Shown here: positions 56,546 through 64,000 of the stretch, piece by piece | How the letters are laid out: each line of letters opens with the position of its first letter | Numbering within the stretch: position 1 is the first letter of the stretch | Assembly: GCA_037447655.1 (NCBI GenBank) | Contig: JBBHKE010002976.1 | Location: 99,898-163,897, forward strand | Length of the DNA: 64,000 nucleotides | Origin: Zygnema cylindricum | Taxonomy: Eukaryota > Streptophyta > Zygnematophyceae > Zygnematales > Zygnemataceae | Direction: 5' to 3' | Notes under the pieces: model-generated | What the model was told of the DNA's origin: nothing | The model's input: the letters and a program-made list of their open reading frames with translations, nothing else | The model's database searches: none | Made by a program: the position numbers and the translations under genes

Positions 56546-57799
56546 ATTGGTTTCGGCTTAGCGAGGGAAATGGGTTCTCTCAAAGACATCTAGGAAGAAT
56601 TTTGGGAATAATTGAATAAATGGCAATGCGATCCCGGGAAAGAGGGATTTAAAAGGGGTTTCTCTGAAGATTTTTTCAGTCAATTTTTAGTCGACTTTTG
56701 TGTAAATAAACCAAAGGCCATAGATGAAAGTAGTCGACCTGAAAATCCTACAACTGGTGGTTGTGGATAACTTATTTTGTCACTTTCTCAAATGAGTTAA
56801 TAAGGTTTCGTGTTTCGTTCATTATTCTTACCATGGAACTCTGGCGGTTGTGACAAGAAGAGGTGAATAATGATGATCAGAAGATTGTCTGAATGTGGCA
56901 TATAATTATATTTAAATGTTTTGCGCATCTTGGCTTTTACTGTTGTGATGTTTTTTCTCACACACACGAGGTACACTATGTTGTTCTTCCATTTGGCTTC
57001 TGGTTACTTTTTTTGCTAAATGAAAATGCAAGTTTTCTATGTGTATGTTTTTGGCGGTCTAGGATGGTTTCCGGAATCGGTGGAAAGCTGAAATTTTTGT
57101 CGTGTTCGTCCTTTTTTTTTAGTTCCAATTCCTTTCCAGAATTGTGTGTGTTTGAAAAAAAGTTTGAAACATATCAAATCCTAAAATGACACGTTTCAGC
57201 GTCATATCCACGTGTATTTTGAGTCATCGTTTGGACATAAAAGGAGTAAAATTAACAAATCATATGTTGCTTGTTTAATCACATATGAAAGAAGAGAGGT
57301 GTTTTCATTATGGTCAGCATGATGTTTTTTTCTTTTTTTTGTAACAATATACAAAATAGAACAAATAATCTTTATGTCCTTAAAAACCTTTTGCTAATCC
57401 TTTTTATGATCCTACCTTTTAGTCGAAACCATATTTTGTCTTTTTTGGGCTTTAAACAGTTCTCTTTAGAATGGCCGTTTATGCGAATTTAATGTGGATA
57501 TTCCATGATTTTTTTGTACATTTTTTAAGCGAAAGAAAGGAATGTTTTTTCTCGAATGTTCTCTTTTTTTGTGCGGTTTTTTTGACAAATTTGTAACCAT
57601 AGCAAAAATGTAGTAAAGAATGTAGGGAGCGATATATATGCACGCAAATCCGGATCTTCTTTTTTCCACGTAACATCATTTTTTCCTTCTTTTATATGAG
57701 TATCAGTTGCCAGTCGAAAGTGAATATTTCGTTTTCCTTCACAATACATACTTAAATGCTCGCGTGACAATTGTCACAAAATCCAGGAGTCCGAAATAG
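56546..57799. other. Intergenic DNA without a supported gene
   Basis: T-rich 3' flank of the ankyrin-type gene. Minus frames near 57,470-57,770 are Lys/Phe-rich low complexity without recognisable motifs. Confidence 0.5.
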
Positions 57800-58012
57800 T
57801 ACACCGTGAATCGCTATTAGCGTATATAACGCTAATTCGGCGCCCCTAAATTCTGACCCAAATTCTCAAATAGAATTATTAATTCTATTTTAAAAAACAA
57901 ATTAGAGTAAATGATTTCCTTGAAAATCCCCAAATTTTCAATTAGCGTTAAGAACTCTAATTATTTTTTATCCCTAATTATTTCATAACGCTAATAGCGA
58001 TTCACGGTGTAC
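57800..58012. repeat. TA-flanked MITE, short form (copy E, best preserved)
   Basis: The 24-bp terminal inverted repeats are perfect. The left begins TACACCGTGAATCGCTATTA and the right ends AATAGCGATTCACGGTGTA. The 213-bp body has AATTAGCGTTAAGAACTCTA near the right end. It has no coding capacity and should fold into one hairpin. Confidence 0.85.
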
Positions 58013-58279
58013 CGTCTCCCTCAAGTCACGTCTCGCATTTAAGAAACAAATTAGAGAAGTGGCACACTTTCCACACTAAATTGTGTACAATTATAACGCC
58101 AGTTGACTATTATTCTCAATCGTGTTTCTCGCTAAATCTACTACAAAACTTTTTGGAAACATCCTGATTTTATTTATTTACAGAAAGTACACAACAAATC
58201 TCAAAAATTTCTACACACATCACAATTTTCCACACTCAAGAAAAGAAGAAGGAAGGAAGGAGATATAAAAAGGAAGAAG

Positions 58280-58345
58280 AGATGGTTCTCGTCGAAATTA
58301 TTATTATTAACATTATTATTATTATTGTTATTATTTTTAACAAAC
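58280..58345. repeat. (ATT)n microsatellite
   Basis: ATTATTATTA/ATTGTTATT units. No gene is visible from 58,013 to 58,619. Confidence 0.7.
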
Positions 58346-58619
58346 AGAAGGGCGATATTTGAAGTGCAAATGAAGTGTACGAATAATAGTGTGTATGAAC
58401 AACTGCGAGTCAAACCGCCTTTTTTCAAAATCTTAACTTATTTTTAATTTAATTTCTGAATTTGTTATTTATCGTGGATAAAACATAAGAAGCGTAGGTC
58501 TACAACTTTGCTTGTGTATCTACCCTTCTAAACGCCATAAAACCAAAAAAGGACGAAAGCATCTTGAAAGATATATTTGATGAAGTTTTTTTTTTTGTTC
58601 TTTTTTGTTACTTTGGTAG

Positions 58620-58837
58620 GGAATTCGAGCGACCGGAGCAAGCCCCGCAGCCACGAACCTATTTACTTTAGCGCAGATATCACGGATAGGGGTCAAGTGA
58701 ATCACAGAAATAAGCAAGATAGCACTAGAAGACAAAGTGGGGGATAGCATTCAAATCCAGACCATAGAGATAGGTTTTCAGATAGCCGTAGCTTTGATTA
58801 TAGCAGTTTGGAAGTACAATCGAAAAGACTCTCCTAA
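58620..58837 (+). pseudogene. Possible terminal exon with in-frame stop, Ser/Arg/Asp-rich
   Basis: After a T-rich tract and GGTAG acceptor, one frame reads NSSDRSKPRSHEPIYFSADI and continues charged to a TAG at 58,745-58,747. It resumes HSNPDHRDRFSDSRSFDYSS and ends at tandem TAA, followed by AATAAA at 58,835. The composition stays the same on both sides of the TAG. No upstream exon was found. It may be a pseudogene exon, or chance. Confidence 0.25.
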
Positions 58838-59127
58838 TAAAGCTTGATCTTTAAACACTCTACTCTTTCATGTCTGTTGGTCGAATACTCTATGAATGAT
58901 TGGACCGATTAAGGTTGAGTATGTCTCTCTTGCTATGATGTCTATTTGTATGCTTCTAATGTGCATCTAATAAATCATGCCTATACTCTTGGTCCAATCA
59001 TATAATGACACCTGTACAAAGTCTGCCGCTACACAGCCAACACTACAAATAAATGTTCACGTTCACATGAAATGCGAACTAACGTCCTCCGGGATTTCCG
59101 GCGATATTCCGTACGAACGGTTGTACT

Positions 59128-59195
59128 CCACGATGTGACTGTGGTAAGGTAAAATCGGCGATGGATGATGTCACCCAAAATCGTACAAAACCAAC
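59128..59195. repeat. Dispersed ~70-bp repeat, second copy
   Basis: Partner of the copy at 51,956. The rest of 58,840-60,190 is A-rich, low-complexity DNA with no supported gene. Confidence 0.6.
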
Positions 59196-60193
59196 ATTTT
59201 TCAGATGTTTTGGAAAGTTTTCTCTTTTTGGAGTCGTATGAGTTGTTCAAATCGATGAGAAAATCTTACAGAAAGAAAATAAAGAAAACATTAAAATATT
59301 CAAATTCCTCCCTCTTCCAAAGTTTTTTAGCATTATACGATAACAAAAATCGACGAAAAATATTTTCAAGTATGGAGTTGGTTTCGGAAAAAAAATAGAG
59401 GAGGGAAAAAATAAATGAATTATACTAATTAAGGAGAGAAAAGACAAACAAAAAAAATTCAATTAGAAACAACAATGATTTTTCTACCATTTCAAACATA
59501 AGTTCAAAGAATTTATTAAATCAATATTTACAAAAAATATACACATTTTAAATAGGAAAAGACAAAGGTTAAAAGGAAGAAAAAATTTCAATTTTTTCAA
59601 TGCAAAAGGTTTGCAATCGGAAATACAATATTTTCGTTAACTTCACAATTTTTTTTGGCAAAATATTGCGCCTAAAATATCTCACTTCTGGAAAACTACA
59701 CCTTCGGCTTTTTCCAAAACGGAAAAATTGAACACACAAGAAAAAAAAAGAAAAAAAAGAAGACTAAAAAGGAAAAAATCCGTCTTCTAATTCCTAATCG
59801 GACAAAAAAAAAATTATTTCACAAGGAAACAGCTGAAAAAGAAAAAAAGAGAGAGAGCTGTTCACCGTAGTCCTTCAAGGGGAAAGACAAAAGAAAGAAA
59901 ACAAACACAAAAAAAAAACTGACAAAAAGGAGAATTTCATTCTACGAGACATTTAAAAAAAAAAAAGGCCAAAGAACCGAACCCCTCTCCCCCACCCCAA
60001 GATAAAAACTACAAAAAAGGAAAAAATCTTCTAACAATCAAGAAAAAAAAAGGAAAAAATCTTATCCACAAAATTACAAACCACTGAAATCAAAACTACA
60101 AAAATCTGAAATTTTGAATCTCGACAGCTCCCACGACTCCTCGAATCCGATTCTTCCCATGCGACCGTTTCCACCACATCGAGCCACCGCTGT

Positions 60194-60560
60194 CACGTCA
60201 CACTGCCACGTCACATTGTCATGTCACATTGCCACGTCACATTGTCAAACCACATCGTCACATCACACTTTTGCGTCACATTGTCACATCACGCTGTCTC
60301 GTCACACTGCCACGTCATACTGTCACGTCATATTGTCGCATCAGATTGTCGTGTCACGAGTATTCTCCTCACATTGGAATGATTTTCCATTTCAATCACG
60401 TTTTGTACTTAAATGGTTTAGCCATCGCGAATTTGATAATAACACTTTTTATTTATTTTTCTTTGGCGAATCACACTGTGTCACAATGTCACGTCACGAT
60501 TATTTGCCTCACATTATTGCGTCGCATTGTGACGTCACATCGTCACCTCACGAGTATTCG
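60194..60560. repeat. 13-bp minisatellite with ACGTCA cores
   Basis: From 60,194 to about 60,358 the unit CACGTCACATTGT repeats about 13 times at exactly 13-bp steps with 1-3 changes each. Related words resume at about 60,470-60,560 (TGTCACGTCACG, TGTGACGTCACA). It is downstream of the coiled-coil gene's stop codon. The unit length is not a multiple of three, so it is not a protein repeat. Confidence 0.85.
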
Positions 60561-60702
60561 TCGGAGCCGCTCCACCACAAAAAACCTCAGTACTTTTTTC
60601 CCCAAGTTCCTGTAACCTCTATATCCCTTTCCTCCCTCCCTTCTCTCGCTCCCCCTCCGCCTCTCCCTAATCATCTTCCTCCTCCGTTGCTTCCGATTCT
60701 TC

Positions 60703-62829
<2,127 letters not shown>

Positions 62830-62934
62830 CTACTTCAAATGCTCCACTCCCTCAGAGCATTCCCCAACTGCCTCGAAAAAATGAAAAAGAAAAGAGGGAA
62901 AGAAATGAAGAGTCAGTTGTCATTCAAATAACAA

Positions 62935-63385
62935 AAACTCTCTCTCTCCCTCGCTCCTGTTTTTGTCTCTATCAACTTTCCTAAGGTATTCCCCATTACC
63001 TCTCGGTTTTGGCCTATCTCTTCCTCTAACTCTCGCTCTTGGTTTCCCCCTCTTTCACCTCCTCTCAATTTCACTTTTCCCTTCCCTCTCCCACTCTACT
63101 CAGGTTCCCCTTCCTCTGTCTTCCCCTCTCTCTCTCCCTCTTCCTCTCGGTTTTCTCCCTCTCCCACTCCATTTTCACTGTCTTCTTCCCTCTATCGGTT
63201 TACCCCTCCAATCCCTCACCGTCTCTCTCTCACTTTCAGTTTTCCTCCCTCCGCTTTTCTCTCGCCCTCTCGATTTTCCTTTCTCTAACCGTCCCCCTCG
63301 CTCTTCCCCTCTCCCTCTCCCCTTCTCCCGCGATGTCTCCGTTTTCCCTCTCTCTCTCTCTCTCTCCCTCTCACATGCACACTAA
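62935..63385. repeat. CT-rich low-complexity tract
   Basis: TCTCTCCCTC/TCCCTCTC units with TCGGTTTTC interspersed. Open frames are Leu/Ser/Pro repeats without coding support. Confidence 0.7.
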
Positions 63386-63489
63386 TTGTGGTGCCCACCT
63401 TTTTGTCGCATTCGTGATGCCCTTGGGAGGGCGCCGTTGCAGCACTTCCCGAGAGGGAGGGATCGTGGCGGGAGGGGGGGGGAGAGAGG

Positions 63490-63915
63490 GAGGGGGAGGG
63501 AAGGGTGACGCCGGGGAAGATCTCGGAAAATCGTCTGGAGAAGGACAAGGGAGGGGTGGGGGGGTGGGAGGGAAAAGGAAAGCCCGACGAGGAGGTGGGG
63601 GCGCAAAAGGAGGAGGAGAAGGGAGGGCTGGTGGAAGAGGAGGGAAAAGAAAAGCCTGATGAGGAGTTGGAGGAGGAGGAGCAGAAGGGAGGGGTGGGGG
63701 GAGAAGAGGGAAAAGTTGAGCCAAAGAGTGGGGAGGAGGAGAAGGAGAAGGACAGAGAGGGACTAGAGAGAGAGGAAGAAAATGGGTCGGCGGATAGATT
63801 GGAAATGAAGGGGCTGGTGGGGGAGGAGGGAGAGAGGAGGGAGGAGAAGGCGGACGGGGTAGAGGTGGCGAGGGAGGAGTCAGAAGAGGGGGCAGAAAAT
63901 CCAGACATGGCGGAG
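63490..63915 (+). CDS. Possible exon of a Glu/Gly/Lys-rich protein (partial, low confidence)
   Basis: One plus frame stays open from at least 63,490 with no internal ATG for a long way. It reads GKPDEEVGAQKEEEKGG, a near-repeat EEGKEKPDEELEEEEQK, then EGLEREEENGSADRLEM. A GAG|GTAGGT donor lies at 63,915. It could be one exon of an acidic protein, or only a translated GA-rich repeat. The minus strand is also open (Ser/Pro-rich). Confidence 0.25.
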
Positions 63916-64000
63916 GTAGGTAACTCTCCGCTAGCTGTCATGGCGATAGTGGGGAAGAGGGAAGAGGGAGAGAGAGGGAGAGAAGAGTCGCTAGAGTTGC

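Noticed and set aside
60194-60358. CRISPR-like spaced repeats
   Set aside because: Units are contiguous 13-mers without unique spacers, in a eukaryotic nuclear context; it is a minisatellite.
60229-60615. His/Thr/Arg-rich plus frames
   Set aside because: They are translations of the 13-bp minisatellite; the unit length is not a multiple of three and the frame drifts.
63285-63941. Ser/Pro-rich minus frame of 218 codons at the right edge
   Set aside because: It lies in a GA/CT-biased tract with all frames open; the opposite strand reads as well or better, and no splice phase ties it to the coiled-coil exons.

Overview
This is nuclear DNA from a eukaryote, almost certainly a green plant in the broad sense (streptophyte or another green alga/land plant). 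The evidence is the intron-rich genes I could rebuild exon by exon with consistent splice phases. One is a RecQsim-type helicase (N-terminal UBA domain and a large acidic insert between helicase motifs III and IV). One is an ATXR5/6-type histone H3K27 monomethyltransferase (PHD finger, PCNA-binding motif, SET domain). One is a plant-like ethanolamine/choline kinase. I cannot name the species. The background is AT-rich, with long GA/CT microsatellites, A/T homopolymers, small inverted-repeat transposons and one assembly gap (62,085-62,362).

Layout. 1-2,700: GA microsatellite, C-rich telomere-like tract, low complexity. 2,736-3,469 (-): GC-rich first exon of a type II membrane glycosyltransferase. 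3,847-4,711: element rich in ATATCGA palindromes. 6,120-8,289 (+): four-exon conserved-looking protein of unknown function. 11,296-12,237 (-): two-exon gene for a 61-residue membrane protein. 12.3-15.6 kb: nested inverted-repeat elements. 16,415-27,936 (-): RecQsim-like helicase, 15 exons, 1,250 residues. 27,937-29,021: divergent promoter with two E2F-like sites. 29,022-35,382 (+): ATXR5/6-like methyltransferase, 8 exons, 505 residues. 37.6-38.2 kb: decayed reverse-transcriptase fragments. 39,048-45,135 (-): ethanolamine kinase, ten exons found and one apparently missing. 45,887 and 47,076 (+): two tRNA-Gln(UUG) genes flanking a foldback element. 49.2-50.0 kb: three tandem tRNA-derived SINE-like units. 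50.6-51.9 kb: two neighbouring hAT-like elements with near-perfect 8-bp target duplications. 52.3-52.8 and 57.8-58.0 kb: copies of a TA-flanked MITE family seen through the window. 53,832-56,545 (+): ankyrin/transmembrane gene whose exons do not join in frame. 60,703-62,829 (-): 3' part of a coiled-coil protein gene. The right edge is GA-rich with an acidic open frame.

Functional links. The two best genes, RecQsim-like and ATXR5/6-like, are head to head across 1.1 kb holding two E2F-like sites. Both families act on replicating chromatin or DNA, so S-phase co-regulation is a reasonable inference. The rest of the window looks like ordinary low-density plant genome with several small transposon families. 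I see no CRISPR, operon or prokaryotic feature. The strongest candidates for something new are the non-autonomous element families (MITE, hAT pair, SINE trimer) and the lineage-specific inserts in the two chromatin/DNA-repair proteins.
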